64,000 nt of DNA from Geothrix rubra (lineage in GTDB: Bacteria; Acidobacteriota; Holophagae; Holophagales; Holophagaceae): the NCBI RefSeq assembly GCF_030268065.1, contig NZ_BSDD01000004.1, forward strand, positions 124,001-188,000, read 5' to 3'. A program made the translations under genes and the position numbers. Positions 34,155 to 42,077 of the stretch are shown in pieces; the stretch's first letter is position 1, and each line of letters starts with the position of its first letter. Under the pieces are notes generated by a model. That model was not told the origin of the DNA. It searched no databases and saw only the letters and a program-made list of their open reading frames with translations.

Positions 34155-34197
34155 GGAACCAGGGTGAGGCCGGTAAGGCTCGCCTCGCCCTGGTTCC
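34155..34197 (-). repeat. Long hairpin between metK and the lyase gene
   Basis: GGAACCAGGGTGAGGC (34155-34170) and GCCTCGCCCTGGTTCC (34182-34197) form a 16-position stem with an 11-base loop. On the minus strand one pair is a C-A mismatch; on the plus strand it would be G-U. It begins 13 bases after the metK stop and has no T-run. It could attenuate or process the transcript before the lyase gene. Confidence 0.6.
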
Positions 34198-34209
34198 AAC
34201 CACTTTGAT

Positions 34210-35349
34210 CTACTTCGCGGCGGCCTTGAGGGCGGCTGCCTTGTCCGTGCGCTCCCAGCTGAACTCGTCGCGGCCGAAGTGGCCGTAGGCCGCCGTGGCG
34301 CGGTAGATGGGACGGCGCAGGTCCAGGGCCTCGATCATGGCCCGGGGCGTGCAGCTGAAGACTTCGCGCACGGCCTTCACGATGGCCTCGTCCGAGACCT
34401 GCCCCGTGCCGAAGGTGTCCACCGCAATGGACACAGGCTCGGCCACGCCGATGGCGTAGGCCAGCTGGATCTCGCAGCGGTCCGCCAGGCCCGCGGCTAC
34501 GATATTCTTGGCGATGTAGCGGCCCATGTAGGCTGCGCTGCGGTCCACCTTGCTGGGATCCTTCCCCGAGAAGGCGCCGCCGCCGTGGTGGCCGCTGCCC
34601 CCGTAGGTGTCGACGATGATCTTCCGGCCCGTGAGGCCCGTGTCCCCCATGGGCCCGCCCACCACGAAGCGCCCCGTGGGGTTCACGTGATAGATGGTGT
34701 GGTCATCCAGCAGGTCGGCCGGGAGGGCCGCCTTGATCACGTCCTTCAGGACGCAATCCCGGATGGTGGCGTTGGTGATGTGCTCGTCGTGCTGGGTGGA
34801 GATCACGACGGTGTGGATGCGGCGCACCCGGTCCCCGTCGAACTCCACGGTGATCTGGGACTTCCCGTCGGGCCGGAGCCAGGGGAGCTGGCCGTTCTTG
34901 CGGACCTCGGACAGCCTCCGGGTGAGTAGGTGGGCGTAGTGGATGGGGGCGGGCATCAGCTCGGGTGTCTCGCGGCAGGCGTAGCCGAACATGAGGCCCT
35001 GGTCCCCGGCCCCGCCCGTGTCGACTCCCATGGCGATGTCCGGGCTCTGCCGGTCGATGGTGGCCATCACGGCGCAGGTGTTGAAGTCGAATCCCTTGTC
35101 GTGGTGGTCGTAGCCGATGTCGCGGACCACATCCCGCACCAGCTGGGCCACCGGGATGTAGGTATCGGTCGTGATCTCGCCGGCAACGAGCACCAGGCCC
35201 GTCGTCAGGAGGGTCTCGCAGGCCACGCGGCTATGGGAGTCGTCCTTGAGGGCGGCGTCGAGGACCGCATCAGAGATCTGGTCGGCCATCTTGTCGGGAT
35301 GGCCCTCGGTGACGCTTTCAGAGGTGAAGAGGTGCTTGCCGGTCTTCAT
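34210..35349 (-). CDS. metK: S-adenosylmethionine synthetase
   Basis: Makes SAM from methionine and ATP. The protein has 379 residues, normal for the family. Signatures: [20 protein letters not shown] at the N-terminus, [12 protein letters not shown] (the hexapeptide region), [19 protein letters not shown] and [19 protein letters not shown]. It lies 29 bases after the PfkB kinase gene, in the operon headed by the SAH riboswitch, and is followed by a 16-base-pair hairpin and the lyase gene. Confidence 0.97.
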   Translation of the reverse strand: MKTGKHLFTSESVTEGHPDKMADQISDAVLDAALKDDSHSRVACETLLTTGLVLVAGEITTDTYIPVAQLVRDVVRDIGYDHHDKGFDFNTCAVMATIDRQSPDIAMGVDTGGAGDQGLMFGYACRETPELMPAPIHYAHLLTRRLSEVRKNGQLPWLRPDGKSQITVEFDGDRVRRIHTVVISTQHDEHITNATIRDCVLKDVIKAALPADLLDDHTIYHVNPTGRFVVGGPMGDTGLTGRKIIVDTYGGSGHHGGGAFSGKDPSKVDRSAAYMGRYIAKNIVAAGLADRCEIQLAYAIGVAEPVSIAVDTFGTGQVSDEAIVKAVREVFSCTPRAMIEALDLRRPIYRATAAYGHFGRDEFSWERTDKAAALKAAAK

Positions 35350-35378
35350 CGTGCTTTCTCCGTTTGAATCGTTGAGGA

Positions 35379-36290
35379 TTAGTGGTGAGAGACGTGAATC
35401 ATGTCCGAGAACAGGCGCATGCGTTCCTGGATGCTCTCGGAGGTCAGCTCTTGCAGACGGGCGGTGCCGAAGGCCTCCACTGTGAAACTGGCCATGACAG
35501 TGCCGGCGAGCGCAGCTCGCTTCAAGCTCTGAAGATCGAAGGTCTGCGCGGAAGCCAGGTAGCCCAGGAAACCGCCCGCGAAGGTATCTCCGGCACCGGT
35601 GGGATCCTGAACCTCTTCCAGGGGGAATGCTGGAGCCATGAAATAGCCTTCGGGCGTGAACAGCGAGACACCGTGTTCGCCCCGCTTGACCACCAGGATG
35701 CGCGGTCCCAGAGCCCGGATCTTCCGGTAGGCCTTCACCAGGTTCCGCTCGCCGCTGAGGCTGCGTGCTTCGGACTCGTTCACCAGCAGGATGTCGATGG
35801 TCTTCAGGACGTCCAGCAGGGCGTCATGGGAGCCCTCGATCCAGAAATTCATGGTGTCCAGGGCAATCCATTGGGGACGCTGGGCCATCTGCCGCACCAC
35901 GTCCAGCTGGAGGGTGGGGTCGATGTTGCCCAGGAACAGGAAGGAAGCCGTCCGGCACCCTTCCGGGAGCACGGGGCGGAACCCTGCGAAGACATTGAGA
36001 TGGGTCTCGAGGGTCTGGGCCTCATTGAGATCCTGGCCGTAGGTCCCCTTCCACCGGAAACTCTGCCCAGGCATCTGGACGAGCCCATCCAGCCCGATGG
36101 GACGGCCTTCGAAGACCTTGAAGTGTTCGGGCCCGAAATCCTGCCCCACCACCGCCACGATCTCGACAGGCCGGAAGTGGCTGGCACTCAGGGAAAAATA
36201 GCTGGCGGAACCTCCCAGGATGTTCTCCCGGCAACCAAAGGGTGTCGCCAGGTCATCGAAGGCGACGCTTCCTACGACGAGCAGGCTCAT
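35379..36290 (-). CDS. PfkB family kinase, candidate adenosine kinase
   Basis: A ribokinase-superfamily kinase of 303 residues. The start at 36290 begins the conserved [13 protein letters not shown] strand; the longer frame runs back into the riboswitch. The N-terminal [12 protein letters not shown] segment and the anion-hole/catalytic motif [13 protein letters not shown] (catalytic D235) are intact. Family membership alone does not give the substrate. The gene is first in an operon preceded by an SAH riboswitch and followed by metK. SAH hydrolysis releases adenosine, so I infer an adenosine (or methylthio-nucleoside) kinase that pulls that reaction forward. A sugar kinase is the alternative. 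Confidence 0.8.
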   Translation of the reverse strand: MSLLVVGSVAFDDLATPFGCRENILGGSASYFSLSASHFRPVEIVAVVGQDFGPEHFKVFEGRPIGLDGLVQMPGQSFRWKGTYGQDLNEAQTLETHLNVFAGFRPVLPEGCRTASFLFLGNIDPTLQLDVVRQMAQRPQWIALDTMNFWIEGSHDALLDVLKTIDILLVNESEARSLSGERNLVKAYRKIRALGPRILVVKRGEHGVSLFTPEGYFMAPAFPLEEVQDPTGAGDTFAGGFLGYLASAQTFDLQSLKRAALAGTVMASFTVEAFGTARLQELTSESIQERMRLFSDMIHVSHH

Positions 36291-36408
36291 GGCGGCTCCG
36301 AGAGGCAGAAAGAGGGCAGGTTCAAGAAGCGCCCCGACTCGCGATCCAAGGTTGGGGCAGGAGCACGGGAATGGGGGCGGAAACGGACGGAACGGCAGAC
36401 CCCCTCCA

Positions 36409-36444
36409 CTCACCCATTCAAATCCGTTTGATTTGTCGGGTGAG
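36409..36444 (-). promoter_or_regulatory. Candidate expression-platform hairpin of the SAH riboswitch
   Basis: On the minus strand CTCACCC (36438-36444) pairs with GGGTGAG (36409-36415), with an inner CAAATC/GATTTG stem. The 5' arm overlaps the last strand of the aptamer pseudoknot, so the two folds exclude each other. That is what an on-switch needs. There is no T-run, so it may work through Rho or translation. Confidence 0.55.
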
Positions 36445-36516
36445 CGCCGTTGTAGCTTCCGGATCAGCCGGCTCCGAGCCTGGGGCAACCGGGTTGCCTC
36501 GCAACGCTCCTCGGAA
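36438..36516 (-). ncRNA. S-adenosylhomocysteine (SAH) riboswitch aptamer
   Basis: The three conserved blocks of the SAH riboswitch occur in order on the minus strand: GAGGAGCGTTGC (36512-36501), CAGGCTCGG (near 36482-36474) and AACGGCGCTCAC (36451-36440). P1 forms from TCCGAG and CTCGGA. P2 is a hairpin GGCAAC-CCG-GTTGCC, and the pseudoknot pairs GAGCG with CGCTC. Known members activate SAH-recycling genes such as ahcY and metH when SAH is high. Here it heads the PfkB kinase-metK-lyase operon, ending about 150 bases before the first start codon. Confidence 0.9.
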
Positions 36517-36646
36517 AGGGAATGGTATCAGAAGAATTTGGCCCAACGATCACGATCCAGGCCCAATCCCTCCGCATCCGGGATGAATTCTTAAGCATGG
36601 TGAATAGACCATTTAGGCAGGCATGCAAGGAAAGATGAGCCAGCCT

Positions 36647-37663
36647 TCAGTCCTTCCTCGGCGGCAGGGCGGTGGTTCCAGGGTCGAGTTGAAAGGGGTG
36701 GAATCGGATGCTTCTCATCAGGAAGAGGATGAGTCGCTTGGCCCTTTCGAGCGCGTTCCTGCCCAGCGGAAGCACGGGAACCGGAATGCCAACCTTGGCG
36801 AGCAGCGACAGGGCCTCCGTCATCCGTTCGACATACCGCTCGTACAGACGCTCTGCTTCCATCCCGACCCGATATCCCCGGTAGACCATCATCTGGTTGG
36901 GCGTGACGATGCGAAACCGGTGGAAGTGGAAAAAGGTCGGAGTCCGTGCTTCCCCTTTCCCCTCCAGGAACATCCGCGCATTCCAGGGGGCCAAGGCCAG
37001 TTCCTTCTGGGCCAGGACATGTACTTCCTGTGCGAACCGCACGGACCAGTCGTCCAGGTATTTCTGGTCACCGAATTTCCCTTCCTCGACCCGATCGAAG
37101 CACCATTCCAGACAGCGCGCCTGCCACCAGTCCAGGACCCGCCGCCCACCCGGCGAATTCCGGAAGGTCATGAACTGCACGCAGTACTTCCCGTATTTTT
37201 CTGAGGTGTCGTACTCCGGTGCGAAGCCGTGGTCGGTGATGAGTACCTGCGCGCCGCTGGCTTCGAATTCGTCGAACAGCGGCTTCGGACTCGAGAAAAA
37301 GAAGAGGTCCGCATCCAGGTAGGTCACCCGCTCGACCCCAGGATCCCGCGCGAAAACAAAGGACGGGGTGAACGGCGTCAGGGTCCAGCAATACTCCCCT
37401 CGGGACCGGCCCGCCTTCACCGCGCGAAGGCCTTCGGTTTCGACTTCCCGCAGAGGGATGAGCCGAACATTGGGGAGCTCGAGCCGCTTCAGCGAATCCT
37501 CCACCTCCGCATCCATGCACAGGATCCACAACACGAAGTCCGGCACGTGCTCCCCAAGCGAGGAATACAGGGCCACGCCATAAGGGAGAAACTTGTGATC
37601 GAAAAGGGTTACGAAGTGCTCTGTCCGGATCGTCGCCGGACGGCCAGTTTCAATCGCATTCAT
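36647..37663 (-). CDS. Putative glycosyltransferase with DxD motif
   Basis: A soluble 338-residue protein. The start at 37663 overlaps the upstream methyltransferase stop by 4 bases. A HFVTLFDHKFLPYGVALYSS opening resembles GT8-like or nucleotide-diphospho-sugar transferases, and a clear DxD metal site lies in VTYLDADLFFFSSP. A later GDQKYLDDW segment is also typical of that fold. It is last in the 48676-36647 gene run, so it is probably one of the assembly transferases. Donor and acceptor are unknown. Confidence 0.75.
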   Translation of the reverse strand: MNAIETGRPATIRTEHFVTLFDHKFLPYGVALYSSLGEHVPDFVLWILCMDAEVEDSLKRLELPNVRLIPLREVETEGLRAVKAGRSRGEYCWTLTPFTPSFVFARDPGVERVTYLDADLFFFSSPKPLFDEFEASGAQVLITDHGFAPEYDTSEKYGKYCVQFMTFRNSPGGRRVLDWWQARCLEWCFDRVEEGKFGDQKYLDDWSVRFAQEVHVLAQKELALAPWNARMFLEGKGEARTPTFFHFHRFRIVTPNQMMVYRGYRVGMEAERLYERYVERMTEALSLLAKVGIPVPVLPLGRNALERAKRLILFLMRSIRFHPFQLDPGTTALPPRKD

Positions 37664-38493
37664 ACGCCATCCTCGCCAGCCTTGCTCATCGCCCGCCGGA
37701 TGAAGCAGCCCCGGAACACGATCGGCGTCCTTCCGCCACGGACCTGCCCCTCCTCCGTTTCGAATTCCTCGGGCCTTCCCCAGCGCCTCGAAAAATAGCC
37801 GATCATCCTTTCCCGGGAGAACACCCAGCACGGGTAGCTTGCTGGATAGAGCCGAGGGGACACGTGCTGGACGACCAGGAAATCGTCCTTCCGGTCGCTG
37901 AAGGGCGTCCGGTCCATCAGCAGGAACCGCGATGGAACCGCCTCCAGGTTCCCCAGGATTTCCATCGGCCGTTCCAGATACTGGAGCACGCTCGAAAGGA
38001 GAATGACGTCCACAGGCCCAGCCGCGACCGCCTCGTCGATCGAAGGGTAGAAACGGAGGGCCTCAGTCTCGAACCGGGCCTTGCCGCGTTCGACGAAATG
38101 AGACTGTTCCACCACCCGCCAATCCACCTGGACCCCCTCCAGGAAGGAGGCGCACTGGCGGAAGGTGCTGCCGAGTGAACCGCCGAAATCCAGCACTGAC
38201 AGCCTTCCTCCACCCTCGATTGCCGCTCGGAGGAGCACCGACAGGATCGGAAAGGGGAAGATCATCCGGGGGAACAGGAAGGAATCCCGCTCGCAGGCCG
38301 CTTCACCCGCCGCGACTTTTTCGGTGGCGTGGCTGACGCGCTCCAGAATGCTGCCGGAGTCATACCCTTCCGCGCGCGCGGAGGCCTCCGGCCAGGTGGC
38401 GTACTGCCCGGTGAACCAGACCCCCTCGGAAGCGATCCTCCGGAGAGAGGGAAGCAGTACCGGGGGGATGTATTGCTTGATCCAGGCCCGCAT
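37660..38493 (-). CDS. TIGR04325-type methyltransferase
   Basis: A 277-residue putative SAM-dependent methyltransferase of a family seen mostly in polysaccharide clusters. It has the family's aromatic N-terminus (WFTGQYATWPEA) and then a SAM-binding strand with LSVLDFGGSLGSTFRQ. The DVILLSSVLQYLERP and RTPFSDRKDDFLVVQHVSP segments are also typical. The ATG at 38493 shares a base with the upstream stop (TGATG); an ATG at 38505 is possible. Acceptor unknown. Confidence 0.8.
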   Translation of the reverse strand: MRAWIKQYIPPVLLPSLRRIASEGVWFTGQYATWPEASARAEGYDSGSILERVSHATEKVAAGEAACERDSFLFPRMIFPFPILSVLLRAAIEGGGRLSVLDFGGSLGSTFRQCASFLEGVQVDWRVVEQSHFVERGKARFETEALRFYPSIDEAVAAGPVDVILLSSVLQYLERPMEILGNLEAVPSRFLLMDRTPFSDRKDDFLVVQHVSPRLYPASYPCWVFSRERMIGYFSRRWGRPEEFETEEGQVRGGRTPIVFRGCFIRRAMSKAGEDGV

Positions 38494-39425
38494 CACGACC
38501 CCCATCGCCCGAGGACATGCCTCGCCAGGCGCTTCAGCAGGCCCCCCCGTTGGCCCCGGAAGAAATCGGAAAACGCCTGCTCGGCTTCCAGGCAAGCCGT
38601 GACCGGCACGGGCTCGACCCGGATCGGGGAGGAGGAGAGCCCCCCATCAAAGGAACGGGTCCTCCTGGAGTGGGTTCCGGTGGCATCGTTCCCGATGTTC
38701 AACACCAGGCTGCGTCCGGGGTAGAGCGTCAGGCCATGGTTCAGGAACACGGAAGCATGCCAGCGGATCGCCCAGGAATCGTTGCGTCCCGCGATCTGGT
38801 CCTCCAGCATCCTTCGATAGGGGTAGGTCCCCCCGTAGTCGAACGCCTTCCCTTCGCCGGATTCATCCAGCCGCCGGAGGAGCTTCGAGCCATCGGCCTC
38901 GAACTGGGACCAGGCCCTGGCCCAGGTCGCCCACCCCCAGCAGTCGGCCCCCCGCAGGAAGAAGGTCTCCGGAAGCGGACGGGAGATGGGATACAGGTAG
39001 CCATGGATGCTCGCCACCGCATCGACCGGCTCGTACTCCCGCAGGGCCTCGTTCATGTAGGTCAGGAAGAACGGAGAGGTGACCAGATCATCTTCGAGCA
39101 CGATGATCCGGCCATGCCGCGCGACCACCTCGGTCACCCCGGAGATGATGGAGCCCGCCAGTCCCAGATTCACCGCCGAGCACCGGACTTCCACCCTGGC
39201 GAAACCCGCGGCCGCATGGGCCACCTGGCGGACCTCCGAGACGAGCGCTTCGTCCTCGGCGCGCCGGGGGCCGTCGCAGAACACGTAGAGCGTGGAGGCG
39301 GAAGCCAGGGCATTGGCCCGGAGGGCTTCGAGCACCCGCCGCAGGTGGGCGGGCCGGTTGAAGCAGAACAGGGCGATGGGCGCGGGGTCCATGATCAGGG
39401 AATCTCGGTATTCACACTTCGTCAT
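38493..39425 (-). CDS. Glycosyltransferase (GT2-like fold)
   Basis: A 310-residue transferase. It opens with PIALFCFNRPAHLRRVLEAL, a family-2-like N-terminus, and has an acidic metal motif in IIVLEDDLVTSPFFLTYMN and the GWATWARAW segment common in this subgroup. It overlaps both neighbours (4 bases upstream, 1 base downstream), so it is translated in the same coupled run. Its sugar specificity cannot be read from the sequence. Confidence 0.82.
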   Translation of the reverse strand: MTKCEYRDSLIMDPAPIALFCFNRPAHLRRVLEALRANALASASTLYVFCDGPRRAEDEALVSEVRQVAHAAAGFARVEVRCSAVNLGLAGSIISGVTEVVARHGRIIVLEDDLVTSPFFLTYMNEALREYEPVDAVASIHGYLYPISRPLPETFFLRGADCWGWATWARAWSQFEADGSKLLRRLDESGEGKAFDYGGTYPYRRMLEDQIAGRNDSWAIRWHASVFLNHGLTLYPGRSLVLNIGNDATGTHSRRTRSFDGGLSSSPIRVEPVPVTACLEAEQAFSDFFRGQRGGLLKRLARHVLGRWGS

Positions 39426-40405
39426 GACTCATCCACAGGAGGGTGCCGCCTGGTGCCGTTCGTGAGTCTCCCGAGCCCATGGCGAAGATCCGCCCAGGCG
39501 CCCGAACTCAACAGACGGACATAGGGCCAGACAAAGAACAGGGGTGAAAGGGCCCCCCCATGGGTGCGGACGAAATGCCACCATTGCCGCGGGGGAAGGC
39601 CCTTGATCCCCATGGCCAGTCGCCAACGCCGGAGCACCGGAAGGCTGCTGTCGTGCATGGAATGAGCCGGGCTGTTCCAGTCGCAGGTCCCAACCCATCC
39701 GGGGATCAGCAGCACCGGGATACCCGCAGCCGTGGCCCTCAACCCGAAATCGAAATCCCCCAGGGCATGCCGGTAGACCGGATGAATGCCTCCGAGCCGA
39801 CGGACATGTTCCATGGGGATCAGGGTGCAGTTGCCGTTCATCGTGTCGCAGAGGCAGGGTCCAGCCTCGGGAACAGACAGCGTGGAGAACTTCAGGCGCC
39901 GCCAGCTTGGTCCGCGACGGACACCGCCGTAGGTGGTGCGCTGCCGGTCACGGTCGCAGGTCGCGCCGACCAGGATGGGCTTCACCCCGGATCGATCCGT
40001 TTCCTTCCATGCCTGCAGCAACCGGTCCAGGGCCCCCGGGAACAGGATCGTGTCGTCGTTCAGCCAGACCAGCAGATCCGCACCCTCGCGATCGGCCTCG
40101 GCCATGGCCAGGCGCATGCCGCCGGCCCAGTAGAGCGCCCCGTCGCCCCGCAGGATTTTCACCCCGGGGAAAGCCTCCCCGACGGCTTCGGCAGTCCCGT
40201 CCGTACTGCCATCGTCGACGAGGATGACCGACAGGTCCGGCGCACAAGAAGGCGCGGGCTCCAGCAAGGCCCGGAGACCCGCCAGGGTCTTTTCCCGGCG
40301 GTTGTGGCAGGTCAACAGGACGGCCACCTTCGGGTTCAAGGCGCGTCCCCCCGGGAGATGACCCGCCTTCGCGGCACGGTTGGTTTCGATCTCATCACGT
40401 TCCAT
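39422..40405 (-). CDS. Family 2 glycosyltransferase
   Basis: A GT-A transferase of 327 residues. VAVLLTCHNRREKTLAGL begins the nucleotide-binding fold, VDDGSTDGTAEAV is the first acidic motif, and LVWLNDDTILFPGAL holds the DxD-like site. A GDFDFGLRATAAGIPVLLIPG block supplies the catalytic region. This architecture recalls rhamnosyltransferases of the RfbF/WbbL type, which would fit the dTDP-rhamnose genes at 16441-19506, but the assignment is an inference. It overlaps the next transferase by 4 bases. Confidence 0.85.
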   Translation of the reverse strand: MERDEIETNRAAKAGHLPGGRALNPKVAVLLTCHNRREKTLAGLRALLEPAPSCAPDLSVILVDDGSTDGTAEAVGEAFPGVKILRGDGALYWAGGMRLAMAEADREGADLLVWLNDDTILFPGALDRLLQAWKETDRSGVKPILVGATCDRDRQRTTYGGVRRGPSWRRLKFSTLSVPEAGPCLCDTMNGNCTLIPMEHVRRLGGIHPVYRHALGDFDFGLRATAAGIPVLLIPGWVGTCDWNSPAHSMHDSSLPVLRRWRLAMGIKGLPPRQWWHFVRTHGGALSPLFFVWPYVRLLSSGAWADLRHGLGRLTNGTRRHPPVDES

Positions 40406-40406
40406 C

Positions 40407-41351
40407 TCAGGAATCGCCGTTCTTCCTCAGGTGGAGGACCAGGCAGTCCCGCTCCCGAAGGGGGATCTCGATCAGGCGCAACAGCAGCATCAGGGGAAAA
40501 GCCACAAACCGGTTGTCCAGCCAGCTCCTGCGCCAGTCCACGCGGTTGTCATCCGCATGGACCCAGGCTTTGAGGTTCAGGCGGAACCAGGAGGACGGTG
40601 TGCGGGACCAACCTTCGACCACCTGGAACTGGTGCTGACGGGCGAGGCTGGCCAGGGCCTGCCGATCGTAGTGGAAGAGATGGAAGGGGGCGAACCAGCC
40701 ACTCACCCAGTTCTGACCGAACACCTTCCTCCACGCACTCGCTGCATTGGGCAGCGCAAGGTAGAGACTGCCCCCGGGCTTCAGGATTCTCGCCAGTTCT
40801 TCCATGAACTGATGGGGATCCCTCAGGTGCTCGAACACCTGCATCAGATAGACGATGTCGAATTCTCCATCGGCAAAGGGTATCTCGGTGAATCCCTCCA
40901 CTTTCCGCACGTCGAACCCGGCCTCGCGACAGGCCGCGACCAGATGACCCGCGATCTCGGCTCCCGTGATGGACACGCCGCGATCATGAAAGTCCCGCAG
41001 GTAGCCGGCATGGCCACAGCCGTAATCCAGCACCCGAGCCCCGGCCGGGACCTTCACGAAGTCTCTCGGATCGACGTCACCGCTCAGCCAATGAAAGGCC
41101 TTCCTGAGCCGGGGATACCCGGAGGTCCACTTCCGGGAGAGGTCGACCCGCTCGTCCTGGTCATAGGAGGCGTAGTAGCTCGAGAGTTCCTCGTCTGTGG
41201 GAAGGGGATCCATCCCGATCGCATGGCAGACGCCGCAAGGCCGGAGCCTCCAGGAACCTTCCAGACCCTTCCGTCGATCGGTCAATGGGCCGATGGCCTC
41301 GCGTTTCCCGTAGGCACTTCCGCAAATCCTGCATGATGGTTGTGGGGTCAT
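40407..41351 (-). CDS. Class I methyltransferase with N-terminal Cys motif
   Basis: A 314-residue SAM-dependent methyltransferase. An N-terminal pair of CxxC motifs (CRICGS, CGVCHA) may bind zinc, as in sugar C-methyltransferase-like proteins. Motif I reads RVLDYGCGHAGYL, then FDIVYLMQVFEHLRDP and LKPGGSLYLALPN follow. The C-terminal 100 residues are aromatic-rich, probably for a lipid-linked or sugar acceptor. It ends 1 base before the family 2 transferase gene. Acceptor unknown. Confidence 0.83.
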   Translation of the reverse strand: MTPQPSCRICGSAYGKREAIGPLTDRRKGLEGSWRLRPCGVCHAIGMDPLPTDEELSSYYASYDQDERVDLSRKWTSGYPRLRKAFHWLSGDVDPRDFVKVPAGARVLDYGCGHAGYLRDFHDRGVSITGAEIAGHLVAACREAGFDVRKVEGFTEIPFADGEFDIVYLMQVFEHLRDPHQFMEELARILKPGGSLYLALPNAASAWRKVFGQNWVSGWFAPFHLFHYDRQALASLARQHQFQVVEGWSRTPSSWFRLNLKAWVHADDNRVDWRRSWLDNRFVAFPLMLLLRLIEIPLRERDCLVLHLRKNGDS

Positions 41352-41411
41352 GTCCGATTTCCGTCCTAGTGAAGCGTTTTGGGGCGGGCACCGCAGGGGC
41401 CGGTTGCGGCC

Positions 41412-42077
41412 TCAACGTCGGGGGACCATCCGCAATCGGTCCTTGGTCTCGCCATAGGCCAGTGTGCCCGGCGGAAGGGTGCCCTTGAGGACGGTCCCGG
41501 CTCCGATGATGCTGCCATCTCCGATCCGTGAGCCGGGGAGCACCACCACATTCGCCCCGATCCAGACGTCGGCGCCGATCACGATCGAATTGGATTCCTC
41601 GTCCTTGTAGTCCTGATAGCGCATCGGGATCCCATTCGGTTCCGTGCCGTGGTTGAAGGCCACGATCACCACGCCCGGCCCGATGATCGTGTTGGCCCCG
41701 ATCTCGACCTTGGCCTTCTCTCCCGCCATGATGGTCGAGAAGGCACTCAACTTGACGAAGTCCCCCATCCGGATGCTGTGGCCGTTCACCAGCCAGGTTT
41801 GGCGGTCGATGACACAGTCCATGCCACGCCTGACCTTTCGAAGCGGGGAGAAATGCAGCCTGTCGAATTCGTCGAGGATCGCCACCCCGTGGCCGACGCC
41901 CCTCAGGATGGAGATGGGGAGCCTGACCATCGCACGCAGGAAGGTCAGGGCCCGGTGCATGCGCTCTCGCCTCCGAAGGCGGTCCATGTCCTCCTGGGGC
42001 AAGGCCCCGACCGATCGGCGCCACTGGTCATACCTGATTTCTGAAAACCTCAAGGCCTTGATCCACCCGATGTTCAT
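41412..42077 (-). CDS. Left-handed beta-helix acyltransferase
   Basis: A 221-residue hexapeptide-repeat transferase of the WbbJ/maltose O-acetyltransferase type. Hexapeptide strands run through VEIGANTIIGPGVVIV, IVIGADVWIGANVVVLPG and IGDGSIIGAGTVLKG, with the probable catalytic histidine in FNHGTEPNG. The first 90 residues form an unrelated helical segment. The ATG at 42077 overlaps the wzx stop by 4 bases; the longer reading of this frame runs antiparallel in register with wzx and is spurious. It probably O-acetylates the repeat unit. It does not look like a close FdtC/QdtC relative. Confidence 0.82.
   Translation of the reverse strand: MNIGWIKALRFSEIRYDQWRRSVGALPQEDMDRLRRRERMHRALTFLRAMVRLPISILRGVGHGVAILDEFDRLHFSPLRKVRRGMDCVIDRQTWLVNGHSIRMGDFVKLSAFSTIMAGEKAKVEIGANTIIGPGVVIVAFNHGTEPNGIPMRYQDYKDEESNSIVIGADVWIGANVVVLPGSRIGDGSIIGAGTVLKGTLPPGTLAYGETKDRLRMVPRR

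Larger units (their letters stand above)
36291..36646. other. Leader region of the SAH-riboswitch operon
   Basis: This 356-base gap between the glycosyltransferase stop and the PfkB start contains the SAH aptamer (36438-36516), the competing hairpin (36409-36444) and a GC-rich leader. A promoter should lie just above 36516; TACCAT with an upstream TG (minus, 36522-36527) is the only candidate and is weak. Confidence 0.5.
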
